A stretch of 64,000 nucleotides of DNA, taken from contig NZ_LAZS01000005.1 of NCBI RefSeq assembly GCF_002007205.1, forward strand, positions 868,001-932,000, written 5' to 3'. Both the position numbers and the translations under genes were made by a program. The notes under the pieces were generated by a model that saw only the letters and a program-made list of their open reading frames with translations, did not search any database and was not told the origin of the DNA. This document shows positions 44,981 through 54,311 of this stretch, piece by piece. How positions within the stretch are numbered: the first letter of the stretch is position 1; each line of letters starts with the position of its first letter. Origin of the DNA: Ensifer adhaerens. Lineage in GTDB: Bacteria > Pseudomonadota > Alphaproteobacteria > Rhizobiales > Rhizobiaceae.

Positions 44981-46399
44981 TCACTCGAAGCTGTCGTAGC
45001 CGGCTCGTCCGCTGTCGAGAAGCCGCTTCAGCGTCTGGAAGCCGGCCCTTACCTCGGCGCGCTGGGGTGGCGAGGAAAAGCCGATGCGGATCCGGTGGAA
45101 GACATGATCGGTGCGGCCGGCCTTGAACTCATCCTCGTCGTCGACGAGCACGCCTTCCTGCAGTGCGGCCTGCTTGAAAGTGCCGGATAGCCAGGGGTCC
45201 GGCAACTTCATCCAGAGGAATGGAATGCAGGGATGGGAGGCGAACTCGATGCCTTCGAAGACTTCGCGCGCGATTGCCTCGCGGGCGCGAACCTCCTCGA
45301 TACCCTGGCTGCGCAAGGCCGCAGCCGAACCGGAAAGCACCAGCCGGGCGCAAAGTTCCGCCAGGATGAAGGGTAGGCCGCCGCTGACCATCTTGTGGGC
45401 GATGCGGATGCGTTGGCCGAAATTCGGAGGGCAGGCGACCCAGCCGCCGCGAACGCCGGCGGCGACCGACTTCGAAAGACCGCCGACCAGGAAGGTGCGT
45501 TCCGGGGCCAGTTCGGCGAGCAGCGGCGTCTGATCGCCGGTCATGGCACCGTAGAGATCGTCTTCGACCAACCACACGCCATATTTGCGGGCGATATCGG
45601 CGATCGCCTGGCGGCGGGCGAGCGGCATGACCGCCACTGTCGGGTTCTGCGCGCTCGGCATCAGGAAGGCGAGCTTCGGATGCTGCTGCGCGCAGACGCG
45701 CTCGAAGTCGTCGGGGATCATGCCGAAGGCGTCGGATTCGACCATCGTCGTGCGGCGACCGATCAGGCCGACGCTGCGACTGACCTGTGAATAGGTCAGC
45801 GTCTCGAAGGCGATACGATCGCCGGGCGCCGTCACCGCGGCGATCACGGCAACGACGGCCGCATGGGCGCCGAGCGTCGGCACGATGTTTTCCGGCCTCG
45901 GGCGGAAGCCACCGCGCGCCAGCCACAGGCAGCCCGCCTCGAACCAGTGATCCGGGAAGTTGCGCGCGTAGCTTGCGATGTCCGCATGGTGCTCGTGGCT
46001 GATTTCGCTCAGCACTTCGCTCAAAACCGTTCCCTGGCCGATATCCGGCGCGGCAGTGCTGTCAAACCGGAGCTTGCCGACCGGCGCCACCAGCGGCCGG
46101 GTGCCGGCGAGGGACGTCGTCAGCGGGTCCGACTGCTCCGGCGGCCGGCTTTCGGGGTGGTCTAGCACATAGGTTCCGCGCCCGACTTCGCCGCTCACCA
46201 GGCCGCGCTCGCGGACAATGTTGTAGGCTCGGCCGATCGTGCCGATTGTCACCCCGATATCGTAGGCGAGGTTGCGCTGCGGTGGCAACTTGGCACCGAC
46301 GGGCAGGGCGCCGTTGCCAATTGCGTGTTCGATCTGGTCGGCAATCCGCGCGTAAAGCGGACCGTGACCCTGCTGTATGTCCGGGAGCCAATTTGTCAT
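44981..46399 (-). CDS. MocR-type regulator (GntR winged helix plus aminotransferase domain)
   Basis: 472 residues. Residues 10-78 form the GntR winged helix (LYARIADQIEHAIGNGALPV, LAYDIGVTIGTIGRAYNIV). Residues 110-460 are a class I aminotransferase fold with NPTVAVMPL, VEDDLYG and the PLP lysine Lys310 in VGGLSKSVAAG. MocR proteins use PLP or an amine as effector. The ATG at 46399 sits inside a 15-bp palindrome (46393-46407), suggesting self-control. It is divergent from the DUF1127 gene, a likely second target. Confidence 0.92.
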   Translation of the reverse strand: MTNWLPDIQQGHGPLYARIADQIEHAIGNGALPVGAKLPPQRNLAYDIGVTIGTIGRAYNIVRERGLVSGEVGRGTYVLDHPESRPPEQSDPLTTSLAGTRPLVAPVGKLRFDSTAAPDIGQGTVLSEVLSEISHEHHADIASYARNFPDHWFEAGCLWLARGGFRPRPENIVPTLGAHAAVVAVIAAVTAPGDRIAFETLTYSQVSRSVGLIGRRTTMVESDAFGMIPDDFERVCAQQHPKLAFLMPSAQNPTVAVMPLARRQAIADIARKYGVWLVEDDLYGAMTGDQTPLLAELAPERTFLVGGLSKSVAAGVRGGWVACPPNFGQRIRIAHKMVSGGLPFILAELCARLVLSGSAAALRSQGIEEVRAREAIAREVFEGIEFASHPCIPFLWMKLPDPWLSGTFKQAALQEGVLVDDEDEFKAGRTDHVFHRIRIGFSSPPQRAEVRAGFQTLKRLLDSGRAGYDSFE

Positions 46400-46407
46400 A
46401 GTGACAA
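46393..46407. promoter_or_regulatory. Palindrome spanning the MocR start codon
   Basis: TTGTCATAGTGACAA is a perfect 6-3-6 inverted repeat covering the MocR ATG (46397-46399). Related half-sites TGTCAATTA (about 46433) and TGACAAT (about 46455) follow in the divergent region. It is a candidate operator. Confidence 0.6.
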
Positions 46408-46481
46408 TTCTCTAGATTACAGCGGGAAATATGTCAATTATCACCATAACAACGATGACAATCGCTGCATTGGGGTTATCA

Positions 46482-46736
46482 ATGAGTACAATGGATACAA
46501 TTTGTTTGTCCCGCTCGGAAGCACAGTCCATTGAGTGCACCAGCACATTGCTGGGCGGCGACTATTCGGACGAACGCGAAGGCCTGCTGAAGCGGCTGTG
46601 GGGCCTCTATTGCGAACTGGCGGCCAAGCGCCGCAGTCGGTTGGCGCTCGGCGAAATGAGCGACTGGCAGCTCAAGGATATCGGCGTTTGCGAAAAGGAT
46701 GCGCGCCAGGAATCACAGGTGCCGTTCTGGCGGTAG
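46482..46736 (+). CDS. DUF1127-domain protein
   Basis: 84 residues from the ATG at 46482 with GGGG upstream; an in-frame ATG at 46431 would add 17 residues and cannot be excluded. The C-terminal half, LWGLYCELAAKRRSRLALGEMSDWQLKDIG, is the DUF1127 arginine-rich helix pair. DUF1127 proteins in alphaproteobacteria are small RNA-binding or stress-related factors (CcaF1 in Rhodobacter; roles in phosphate and carbon metabolism in Agrobacterium). It is divergent from the MocR gene, which may control it. Confidence 0.82.
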   Translation: MSTMDTICLSRSEAQSIECTSTLLGGDYSDEREGLLKRLWGLYCELAAKRRSRLALGEMSDWQLKDIGVCEKDARQESQVPFWR

Positions 46737-46766
46737 CCGATCGGTATTGTGCCCCTGACCGCGCAT

Positions 46767-46809
46767 AGAAAAAGGGCCGGCGTAACCCTTGGGGATCGCG
46801 CCGGCCCTT
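46767..46809. terminator. Terminator between DUF1127 and lipoprotein genes
   Basis: AAGGGCCGGCG (46772-46782) and CGCCGGCCCTT (46799-46809) form a perfect 11-bp stem. The T-run is on the minus side, so it ends the lipoprotein transcript, and it also faces the DUF1127 gene. Confidence 0.8.
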
Positions 46810-46836
46810 GGAAACATTCGGCAATTGAGCGAAGTC

Positions 46837-47244
46837 TTACTTGCAGCCCTGTCCGCCGGCGGCCCAGCGCCTGATGTCGGCAGCCATGCGCGTTCCCGTC
46901 GGTTCGCTCATCAACGGTCCGAAGGCCTGCAGGCGGGCCGGATTGCCCTCGGCCTGAACGACGGCGAGGGGGCGCGCTTCCGGCGACTTGCGCGGCACGA
47001 TCAGGATGCGCGGGCGGCCGGAGAAGGAATTGAGTTCCGGCGCCAGGCGATAGGATTTGAATGCGGCATCGCCGGATTTGAACCAGCAGCTGTTGGCGCC
47101 GAGCGCCACGCGTTCCATGGTCGGCAGCGCGGCCGTGTTCGGGCTCGGTGCAGGCGGCTTCGGCGACTGGCACGAGGCCAGAAGCGCAAGACCGAATGTT
47201 GCGCAGGCAAGGCCGGTCAGGCGTGCAGGGACAAATGAAGGCAT
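46837..47244 (-). CDS. Putative lipoprotein
   Basis: 135 residues from the ATG at 47244. The N-terminus LTGLACATFGLALLASCQS has a lipobox (LLASC) and the mature part begins with a proline-rich linker. The rest of about 95 residues includes NSCWFKSGD and GGQGCK, with two cysteines that may pair in the periplasm. Family not recognised. It lies 56 bp downstream of purQ on the same strand and may share its transcript. Confidence 0.72.
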   Translation of the reverse strand: MPSFVPARLTGLACATFGLALLASCQSPKPPAPSPNTAALPTMERVALGANSCWFKSGDAAFKSYRLAPELNSFSGRPRILIVPRKSPEARPLAVVQAEGNPARLQAFGPLMSEPTGTRMAADIRRWAAGGQGCK

Positions 47245-47300
47245 CGACGGTCTCGCTCGCAAATCGGGGATGGGTCGGATGCCTTCTATCAGGCGGATGG

Positions 47301-47972
47301 TTAAGCGGCGATTACTTCAAGTGCAGAAGCAAAGAGGCCGCGGCCGTCGGAACCGCCATGCGCGGCTTCGATAAGGTTTTCCGGATGCGGCATCATGCCG
47401 AGCACGTTGCCTTGCGCATTCATCACACCTGCGATGTCGTTCATCGAGCCGTTCGGATTGGTGCCTTCGGCGTAGCGGAAGACGACCTGGCCATTGCCTT
47501 CGATCGTCTTCAACGTCTCGGCGTCGGCGAAGTAGTTGCCGTCGTGATGAGCGACGGGCGAGCGGATCACCTGGCCCTTGGAATAGGCGCGGGTGAAGTC
47601 GGTGTCGGCGTTTACGACCTCAAGCTTGACCTCACGGCAGACGAACTTGAGCGAGGCGTTGCGCATCAGCGCGCCCGGCAGCAGGCCGGCCTCGACGAGG
47701 ATCTGGAAGCCGTTGCAGACGCCGAGCACCTTCACGCCCTTTTCCGCCTTGGCCTTGATCGCCTGCATGACCGGCATGCGCGCGGCGATCGCGCCGCAGC
47801 GCAGGTAGTCGCCATAGGAAAAGCCGCCGGGGATGACGATCAGGTCGACATCCGGAATCTCGGTCTCGGTCTGCCAGACGGTGACAGGCGCCTTGCCGGA
47901 AATCTTGGTGAGGGCCGCGATCATGTCGCGGTCGCGATTGAGGCCCGGAAGCTGGACGACGGCTGACTTCAT
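47301..47972 (-). CDS. purQ: FGAM synthase glutaminase subunit
   Basis: 223 residues. This class I amidotransferase supplies ammonia to PurL. The nucleophile Cys86 is in [13 protein letters not shown], and the catalytic His-x-Glu is in [24 protein letters not shown] is the PurQ-specific block. It follows purS after an unusually long 168-bp gap with no visible gene. Confidence 0.97.
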   Translation of the reverse strand: MKSAVVQLPGLNRDRDMIAALTKISGKAPVTVWQTETEIPDVDLIVIPGGFSYGDYLRCGAIAARMPVMQAIKAKAEKGVKVLGVCNGFQILVEAGLLPGALMRNASLKFVCREVKLEVVNADTDFTRAYSKGQVIRSPVAHHDGNYFADAETLKTIEGNGQVVFRYAEGTNPNGSMNDIAGVMNAQGNVLGMMPHPENLIEAAHGGSDGRGLFASALEVIAA

Positions 47973-48140
47973 ATCTCTGTCTCCGTTAGCGGCGAGATCA
48001 AATCTTGATGCCGCACCCCGACGAGCCAGGCACCACTTGCGACGATCGCAGCACGACTCCCATTGGGCGTGCGCTGCTCGTCGTTTCTTAGAGGCTGGTT
48101 CCGCGCCCGAAGACGCGGACCGATCTTCATGCCTGACCGA

Positions 48141-48383
48141 TCAGGCGAACGAGATGCTGTAGTTCTCGATCACCGTGTTGGCGAGCAGCTTTTCGCACAT
48201 GGCCTTCAAGTCTTCCTCGGCCTTGGCCTTGTCTGCCGATTCGATCTGCAGGTCGAAGACCTTGCCCTGACGAACCTGGCCGATGCCGTCGAAGCCGAGC
48301 GCACCGAGCGCACCTTCGATTGCCTTACCCTGCGGATCGAGAACGCCGTTCTTCAGCGTCACGGTTACACGTGCCTTGATCAC
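48141..48383 (-). CDS. purS: FGAM synthase subunit PurS
   Basis: 80 residues, the usual length. PurS dimers bridge PurQ and PurL. ARVTVTLKNGVLDPQGKAI and CEKLLANTVIENYSI are the family blocks. It lies 16 bp after purC, so purC-purS-purQ are transcribed together. Confidence 0.96.
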   Translation of the reverse strand: MIKARVTVTLKNGVLDPQGKAIEGALGALGFDGIGQVRQGKVFDLQIESADKAKAEEDLKAMCEKLLANTVIENYSISFA

Positions 48384-48399
48384 TTTGATTTCCCCGATG

Positions 48400-49164
48400 T
48401 TACTTTACCAGAACCGGACCGGTGCCACGCACCGGTTCGTTCTCGTTCATGATGCCGAGACGGCGGGCGACTTCCTGGTAGGCCTCGACGAGACCACCGA
48501 GGTCGCGGCGGAAGCGGTCCTTGTCCAGCTTTTCCTTGGTCTCGATGTCCCACAGACGGCAGCTGTCCGGGGAAATTTCGTCCGCGAGGATAATGCGCAT
48601 CATGTCGCCCTCGAACAGGCGACCGCACTCGATTTTGAAGTCGACGAGCTGGATGCCGACGCCGAGGAACAGGCCGGTCAGGAAATCGTTGATGCGGATG
48701 GCGAGCGCCATGACGTCATCAAGTTCCTGCGGGCTTGCCCAACCAAACGCGGTGATGTGCTCTTCGGAGACCATCGGGTCGTCGAGCGCATCGGCCTTGT
48801 AATAGAATTCGATGATCGAGCGGGGGAGGATCGTGCCCTCCTCGATGCCGAGGCGCTTGGCGAGCGAGCCGGCGGCAACGTTGCGCACGACAATCTCGAG
48901 CGGGATGATCTCGACTTCCTTGATCAACTGCTCGCGCATGTTGAGACGGCGGATGAAGTGCGTCGGGATGCCGATGCGGTTCAGGTGCGTGAAGATATAC
49001 TCGGAAATCCGGTTGTTCAGCACGCCCTTGCCATCGATGACGTCATGCTTTTTCTTGTTGAAAGCGGTCGCGTCGTCCTTGAAAAACTGGATGAGCGTGC
49101 CCGGCTCCGGACCCTCATAGAGGATCTTGGCCTTGCCCTCGTAGATACGGCGGCGACGATTCAT
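48400..49164 (-). CDS. purC: Phosphoribosylaminoimidazole-succinocarboxamide synthase
   Basis: 254 residues. It joins aspartate to CAIR with [19 protein letters not shown], the [17 protein letters not shown] block and [18 protein letters not shown] are the SAICAR synthetase signatures; [14 protein letters not shown] is also present. First gene of the purC-purS-purQ group. Upstream is a divergent gap shared with the ATPase zeta subunit gene. Confidence 0.97.
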   Translation of the reverse strand: MNRRRRIYEGKAKILYEGPEPGTLIQFFKDDATAFNKKKHDVIDGKGVLNNRISEYIFTHLNRIGIPTHFIRRLNMREQLIKEVEIIPLEIVVRNVAAGSLAKRLGIEEGTILPRSIIEFYYKADALDDPMVSEEHITAFGWASPQELDDVMALAIRINDFLTGLFLGVGIQLVDFKIECGRLFEGDMMRIILADEISPDSCRLWDIETKEKLDKDRFRRDLGGLVEAYQEVARRLGIMNENEPVRGTGPVLVK

Positions 49165-49493
49165 GAATTTTGTCTCTGTGGTTGTTGGCGCTCTCGGGAC
49201 GCGCGTGGACTATCTCTCGGGGTCCATAGCCGAAAAGAACCGATTTCACAATCGGCGTATCTTCCCGTTCCCCTGATTTGCATAGGGCGCCGCGCGTCCT
49301 CTCAAAGTGCGCCGAGGTTGCCGCAGCCGCACGACGCGGCGATGTTCTCATCCGCGATGGAATGCGATCAAGGAACGGCGGAAGGGTAACATGAAAGTCA
49401 TCAAACCGGAAAAGTTCGCATTGCAGTTTGACCTTCGTTTTGATTTATGGCGATAAACTGATTTCAGCATGGAATTCTCAGGGAGATTGATTG
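49165..49493. other. Divergent purC / zeta-subunit intergenic region
   Basis: This 329-bp gap carries a plausible promoter for the zeta gene (separate entry). On the purC side, CTTTGA and CTATGC about 16 bases apart near 49275-49310 on the minus strand could be its promoter. No small gene is visible. Confidence 0.4.
49427..49456 (+). promoter_or_regulatory. Possible promoter of the ATPase zeta-subunit gene
   Basis: TTTGACC at 49427-49433 is followed, after 17 bases, by CGATAA at 49451-49456. The leader would be about 35 bases and contains the GGGAG ribosome site. Confidence 0.4.
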
Positions 49494-49808
49494 ATGACGT
49501 CGATGCAGGATCGCGAAAAAGCCTTCGAAGCAAAGTTTGCGATGGACGAAGAGCTGAGGTTCAAGGCTGAAGCGCGTCGCAACAAGCTGCTCGGCCTGTG
49601 GGCCGCCGGCCTGCTCGGCAAGGCCGACGCCGACGCCTATGCCAGCGAAGTGGTGGCTGCCGATTTCGAAGAGGCCGGCCACGAAGACGTCGTGCGCAAG
49701 ATCAAGGCGGATTTCGACGCGGCGGGCGTTGCCCAGACCGAAGAGCAGATCCGCGTGCGCATGCTCGAACTGCTCGGCGAAGCGGTCCAGCAGGTTCAGA
49801 GCAAATAA
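49494..49808 (+). CDS. F1F0-ATPase inhibitor zeta subunit (DUF1476)
   Basis: 104 residues from the ATG at 49494 (GGGAG eight bases upstream). QDREKAFEAKFAMDEELRFKA at the N-terminus (in two overlapping parts) and the helical KLLGLWAAGLLGKADADAYA segment are typical. In Paracoccus this protein blocks ATP hydrolysis by binding F1 with its N-terminal segment. In other alphaproteobacteria the inhibitory strength varies. No atp genes are near, as is usual for this family. Confidence 0.9.
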   Translation: MTSMQDREKAFEAKFAMDEELRFKAEARRNKLLGLWAAGLLGKADADAYASEVVAADFEEAGHEDVVRKIKADFDAAGVAQTEEQIRVRMLELLGEAVQQVQSK

Positions 49809-49840
49809 GCCGAAAGGCTGTTGCACCACCGATTGAAGCG

Positions 49841-49869
49841 CCGCCCGTCCATCAGGACGGGCGGTTTTT
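49841..49869 (+). terminator. Zeta-subunit gene terminator
   Basis: CCGCCCGTCC-ATCA-GGACGGGCGG is a 10-bp perfect stem followed by T5. It ends 12 bp before the convergent GGDEF-EAL gene. Confidence 0.9.
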
Positions 49870-49880
49870 GTTTGTGCTTC

Positions 49881-52433
49881 TTATTTCTCCGGCCCTCCGA
49901 AGACCGGCTTCCAGCCGCGGCGCAATCGCTGCTCCAGCTCCAGGCGGTCCATCGGCCGCGCGAGCGCGTAGCCCTGAAGCACGTCGCAGCCGAGGTCCCG
50001 CAGCATCGCCGCATGTTCCCAGGTCTCGACGCCCTCGCCGACGACGGCGATGTTGAGCGAATGGCCGATGTCGATGATCGCCCGCACCAGCTTCGCTTGT
50101 TTTGCGCTTTCAGTCATCGGGCCGACGAGCGCCCGGTCGATCTTGAGCCGGGCCGGATTGAGATTGAGCAGACCGATGATCGATGCATGTCCGGTGCCGA
50201 AATCGTCGATCTCGATTTCGATGCCGAGGTCGCCGAGCGCCGAAATGGTCTCGGCGATCTCGTCCTCGAGGTCATCGAGGAAGATCGACTCCAGAAGTTC
50301 GAGCGAAAGCACACCCGGCGGGATCCGCATGTCGCTGAGGTCGGCGACGAGGCCCGGATCGCGCAGGCGCGGCGAGGACATGTTGACCGAGAGCTTGGGC
50401 ACGCCCAGGCCCTCACGCTGCCAGGACTGAAAGTCGCGATAGGCGATCTCGACTACCTTCCGGTCGATTGCCGGCAGGACGTTGATCTCCTCGGCCACTT
50501 TCAGGAAATGGAAGGGGGCGAGGATGCCGCGCTCGGGATGGTTCCATCGCACCAGAGCCTCGACGCCGGTTATCTCCAGCGTGCGCGCATGGAACTGCGG
50601 CTGGTAGTAGACCGTGAACTGCCCTTCCTCGATCGCCTGGCGGATGTCGTCGCCGATGCGCTTGGCGTTGAGGATCTGGGTTTGAATGAGCTCGGAAAAC
50701 ACTTCGACGCGGTCACGTCCGAGGCTCTTTGCCCGATAGAGCGCGATGTCGGCATTCATCAGCAGCTGTTTTGCATCGACGTCCTCCTGCCCCTTCCAGG
50801 CAATGCCGATGCTCGCACCCAGTCGGCAGAGCTGGCCGTCATAGGGGATAGGGCGACGGAAGGCATGGACGATCCGCTCGGCAAGCTCGCTCAGTTGCGG
50901 CAGGTCTCGGTCCCGGCGGCAGAGGATGACGAATTCGTCGCCGCCGATACGGGCGATGAAATCGTCATGGCGGGCATGGGCGCGCAGGATGGCGGCCGCA
51001 TGCGTCAGCATCGCGTCGCCGGCCTGATGGCCAAGCGTGTCGTTGATCTGCTTGAACCGGTCGAGGTCGATATGCAGGATCGCGTTGACGGCGACGTTCT
51101 CCGTCAGCATCTGATCGAGATAACGACGGTTCGGCAGGTCAGTCAGGTAGTCGTGCAGCGCGTTGTACTCGATCCTTATCCGCGCCTGCTCCAGTTCGCG
51201 GTTCCGGGCTTCCGCCGAGCCCTTGGCCTGGCGCAGCTCTTCCTGCAGCGCAATGTCTTCGGTGACGTCCCAGTTGGCGCCGATGAGCTTGCGGGTTCCC
51301 AGATGATCGACATAGGTCGCTGCATTCGAGCGGATGTGGCGGACGGAGCCGTCCGGCCGCACGATGCGGAAGGCGTTGCTATAGGGTTTTCCCGAGGCGA
51401 TGCCTTCTTCGGTCCTGGCGATGACGGCGTCGCGATCCCCTGGGTGAAGGCAGTTTTCCCAGGTCTCGGAACTGGGCGGCCCGTCGCCCGGGTCGAGACC
51501 GTAGATCTCGAACATGCGCTCGTCCCAGTCGTCGCGCTCGATGTCGAGATTGAAGTCGAACACGCCGATCTTCGAGACGCCGAGCGCCAGCCGCAGCCGG
51601 CGCGAGACCTCCTCGAGCCGTGCCTCCGCCTCCTTGCGGGCGGTGATGTCGGTGTCCGTGCCGATGATGCGGCTCGGCCTGCCATCCGGCCAGTAGGCAA
51701 CCGAGGCGCCGCGGCTTTCGATCCAGATCCAGTGACCGTCCGCATGGCGCTCGCGATACTCGAAGTTGTTGAAGATGGCCGCGCCCGAATCCTGCCGCTC
51801 GATCGCGGCGCGCACATGCGCATGGTCGTCCGGGTGAACGCTTTGAATCCAGGTTTCAAGGGAACCGTCGACCTCGGCGTCCTCAGGCAGGCCACGCAGT
51901 CGCTTCCAGGTGGCGGAGTAGAAGAGGTCGCCGGTCTCGAAGTCGTGGTCCCAGACGCCTTCGAGCGCGCTGTCGAGCGCATATTTCCAGCGGGTCTCGT
52001 CGTTGCGCAGTCGGGCGATCTCGTTGACGAAATCATCGGCCGGCAGCATCAGGAGCAGCGAGCCGGCCTTGTCGCCGAACCGCGTCGGCGACGAGGAAAC
52101 GAGCATCGGCACGGAGCGGTCGGGACCAAGGAAACGGATCGTCTCTGCGACCGTCAACGCGGCGCGCGGCGGCAGGCGGGGTCGGTCCTCGTCCTCTACG
52201 AATTCGCTCAGAAATGCCTGTTGCAACTGGCCCGGTGCGCGACCGAGCACTTCGCCGGCGCGGGCGTTGGCCGCGAGAACCCGTCCATGCCCATCGACAA
52301 CGACGGCGCCTGCCGGCAACCGTTCCAGGGTGGCCTGAGTCAGAGCATCCGGATGCCCCGGTGCGCCAGACGCACCTTTGGTGAGACGTTCGTTTACGGC
52401 CACTTCCCATGTCCAGTATCTGCGGCCAGACAA
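49881..52433 (-). CDS. PAS-PAS-GGDEF-EAL cyclic-di-GMP enzyme
   Basis: 850 residues, with no transmembrane segment visible. Three PAS-like regions (about 30-140, 145-265, 270-400) precede the diguanylate cyclase domain with an intact GGDEF (near 496) and a RHDD inhibitory site five residues before it. The EAL domain keeps EALVRWNHP (near 627), DDFGTG, KIDRALV, GVETWE and QGYALARPM, so both synthesis and hydrolysis of cyclic-di-GMP look possible. The start is uncertain within about 15 residues. A PilZ receptor gene lies 2.3 kb away. Confidence 0.92.
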   Translation of the reverse strand: MSGRRYWTWEVAVNERLTKGASGAPGHPDALTQATLERLPAGAVVVDGHGRVLAANARAGEVLGRAPGQLQQAFLSEFVEDEDRPRLPPRAALTVAETIRFLGPDRSVPMLVSSSPTRFGDKAGSLLLMLPADDFVNEIARLRNDETRWKYALDSALEGVWDHDFETGDLFYSATWKRLRGLPEDAEVDGSLETWIQSVHPDDHAHVRAAIERQDSGAAIFNNFEYRERHADGHWIWIESRGASVAYWPDGRPSRIIGTDTDITARKEAEARLEEVSRRLRLALGVSKIGVFDFNLDIERDDWDERMFEIYGLDPGDGPPSSETWENCLHPGDRDAVIARTEEGIASGKPYSNAFRIVRPDGSVRHIRSNAATYVDHLGTRKLIGANWDVTEDIALQEELRQAKGSAEARNRELEQARIRIEYNALHDYLTDLPNRRYLDQMLTENVAVNAILHIDLDRFKQINDTLGHQAGDAMLTHAAAILRAHARHDDFIARIGGDEFVILCRRDRDLPQLSELAERIVHAFRRPIPYDGQLCRLGASIGIAWKGQEDVDAKQLLMNADIALYRAKSLGRDRVEVFSELIQTQILNAKRIGDDIRQAIEEGQFTVYYQPQFHARTLEITGVEALVRWNHPERGILAPFHFLKVAEEINVLPAIDRKVVEIAYRDFQSWQREGLGVPKLSVNMSSPRLRDPGLVADLSDMRIPPGVLSLELLESIFLDDLEDEIAETISALGDLGIEIEIDDFGTGHASIIGLLNLNPARLKIDRALVGPMTESAKQAKLVRAIIDIGHSLNIAVVGEGVETWEHAAMLRDLGCDVLQGYALARPMDRLELEQRLRRGWKPVFGGPEK

Positions 52434-52586
52434 CCAACCGGAAGGAGCCGGTCAATGGGGCCGCAAATCAAGGTCAGACAGCGCTCCGCACCATCACGGA
52501 GACGAGTCGCATTGTCGAGCCCGGCGATGATGACCGCGGACAATGAACGTCGGATTAATAAGGCGTCAGCGAGCCGATGCGACGCG

Positions 52587-53141
52587 TCAGGGTTTGAGCC
52601 GGCTCAGGAACTGGGCAAACACCATCGTTCCTTCCGGCCATGGTCCATGGCCGGACTCGGTGTTGATGTGGCCGGATTCTCCGGCGTCGACGAGCAGCGA
52701 ACCCCAGGCGTTGGCGATTTCGCCGGCGTGTTCATAGGAGCCGAACGGATCGTTGCGGCTGGCGACCATCAGCGACGGGAAGGGAAGAGGATCGCGGGGA
52801 TAGGGGCCGAAGGTCATCAGGTGCTTCGGACGGATCGTCGGGTTGGCAACATCCGGCGGCGCCACGAGGAAGGCGCCGGCAATCGGCTTCTGGAAATGGG
52901 GCAGGGCGTGGACGGCGGTCGCGACACCGAGCGAATGAGCGACGATGACCACCGGCTTTTCCGACGCATTGACCTCCTCGACCATGCGGGCCACCCAGTC
53001 CTCGCGGACGGGCTTTGACCACTCGGCCTGCTCGACGCGGCGCGCGGTCGACATCTTGCGCTCCCAGCGGGTCTGCCAGTGCTCCGGTCCGGAGTTGGTG
53101 TAGCCTGGAACGATGAGGATATGAGCGTCGGATACTTTCAT
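52587..53141 (-). CDS. RBBP9/YdeN-family serine hydrolase
   Basis: 184 residues. The alpha/beta-hydrolase fold shows LIVPGYTNSGPEHWQTRWE at the N-terminus, the nucleophile Ser70 in VAHSLG, an Asp in ASRNDPFG and the His in the GHGPWPEG signature, which is specific to this family. Substrates of these small cytoplasmic hydrolases are largely unknown. It is divergent from the DUF2189 gene across 260 bp with no other feature seen. Confidence 0.9.
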   Translation of the reverse strand: MKVSDAHILIVPGYTNSGPEHWQTRWERKMSTARRVEQAEWSKPVREDWVARMVEEVNASEKPVVIVAHSLGVATAVHALPHFQKPIAGAFLVAPPDVANPTIRPKHLMTFGPYPRDPLPFPSLMVASRNDPFGSYEHAGEIANAWGSLLVDAGESGHINTESGHGPWPEGTMVFAQFLSRLKP

Positions 53142-53401
53142 GGTGGCCGCGATGTGGCGCTGAAAGACGCCGAAGTCAAGGCCTCCGGCATTGCTCGCCC
53201 ATCAAGGCGTGCCAGGGGGCATGAAAGCTGCGCGACGGGCGTGGTGTCTCGCCCGTCAATCGGCCGCCTCTCGGCGGAAAGAGGGGCAGGCGACAGCGGT
53301 CGCATTTTCTGTATAATCGAACGGACGGTCGCGGATGGTGCGGCTTGGTTTCGCCGCATCGCTGTTCCGTGGCCGCTCTGGTTCGTTGAGGAGTGTGAGC
53401 C

Positions 53402-54217
53402 ATGACAACATTCCATGTCCTGTCGGGAGCGGACGCGAGTGTCGCCCATCCCGGAATAAAGAAGATCGGCGTCGCGGATGTGTTCGACGCCTTGCGCCTT
53501 GGATTTGACGATTTTCGCGAAAAGCCGTCGCACTACGTCTTTCTTTGCCTGATCTACCCGATAGCCGGTGCCGTTCTGATCACCTGGAGCGCGGGCGCCA
53601 ACATGCTGCCGCTGCTTTATCCTCTTGCCTCCGGCTTCGCGCTGATCGGCCCTGTCGCCGCGATCGGCCTTTACGAAATCAGCCGACGGCGAGAACTCGG
53701 CATGGACTACTCCTGGCCGCATGCGCTTCGTCTGCATCGCTCTCCGGCTCTGCCGTCGATCATGGCCGTCGCCGCCATGCTGTTCGTCGTGTTCATTCTC
53801 TGGCTGCTGGTTGCGCAGGCGCTCTATGCGCAGATCTTCGGGACGGCACCGCCGGCTTCGATCGCCGCCTTCTGGAACGGCGTCGTCAGCACCGAGCAGG
53901 GCTGGAATCTCATCCTCGTCGGCAACGCCGTCGGCTTCGTCTTCGCAGTCATCGTGCTGTCGACGTCCGTCGTGTCGTTCCCGTTGCTGATCGATCGGGA
54001 CGTCGGGGCCGTGTCCGCGGTCGAGACCTCCATCCGCGCAACCCTCGTCAACCCGGTGCCTGTCGCCGTCTGGGGTTTCATCATCGCCGCCGGTCTGGTG
54101 ATTGGCTCGATCCCGGTCTTCGTCGGCCTCGCGGTCATCATGCCGATCTTCGGCCACGCCACCTGGCACCTTTATCGCAAGATGGTGGAGCCAGGTCCGC
54201 GCGCCCGTTCACGGTAA
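53402..54217 (+). CDS. DUF2189 inner-membrane protein
   Basis: 271 residues. The N-terminal IGVADVFDALRLGFDDFREKPSHY (in part) is the DUF2189 block. Six hydrophobic helices follow: VFLCLIYPIAGAVLI, the LASGFALIGPVAAIGLY region, IMAVAAMLFVVFILWLLVA, LVGNAVGFVFAVIVLS, VWGFIIAAGLVIGS and IPVFVGLAVIMPIFG. The C-terminus ends HATWHLYRKMVEP. Function unknown. A hairpin terminator and a 107-bp repeat follow. Confidence 0.88.
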   Translation: MTTFHVLSGADASVAHPGIKKIGVADVFDALRLGFDDFREKPSHYVFLCLIYPIAGAVLITWSAGANMLPLLYPLASGFALIGPVAAIGLYEISRRRELGMDYSWPHALRLHRSPALPSIMAVAAMLFVVFILWLLVAQALYAQIFGTAPPASIAAFWNGVVSTEQGWNLILVGNAVGFVFAVIVLSTSVVSFPLLIDRDVGAVSAVETSIRATLVNPVPVAVWGFIIAAGLVIGSIPVFVGLAVIMPIFGHATWHLYRKMVEPGPRARSR

Positions 54218-54251
54218 TTGTGCGGCACGACACAATCGCCAAATGAGAAAA

Positions 54252-54283
54252 GCGCCGCAGGTCGGTCGACGTGCGGCGTTTTT
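54252..54283 (+). terminator. Terminator of the DUF2189 gene
   Basis: CGCCGCA (54253-54259) pairs with TGCGGCG (54272-54278) and is followed by T5. Confidence 0.75.
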
Positions 54284-54311
54284 CGGCGCATCTGCCGGCG
54301 CGAAACCGGGC

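Noticed and set aside
49821-53018. A 1065-residue open frame on the plus strand opposite the GGDEF-EAL gene
   Set aside because: It lies antisense to a gene with intact catalytic motifs, crosses a terminator and the hydrolase gene, and its composition (many Asp, Arg, Gly, His, Val) is typical of reverse-strand frames in GC-rich genes.
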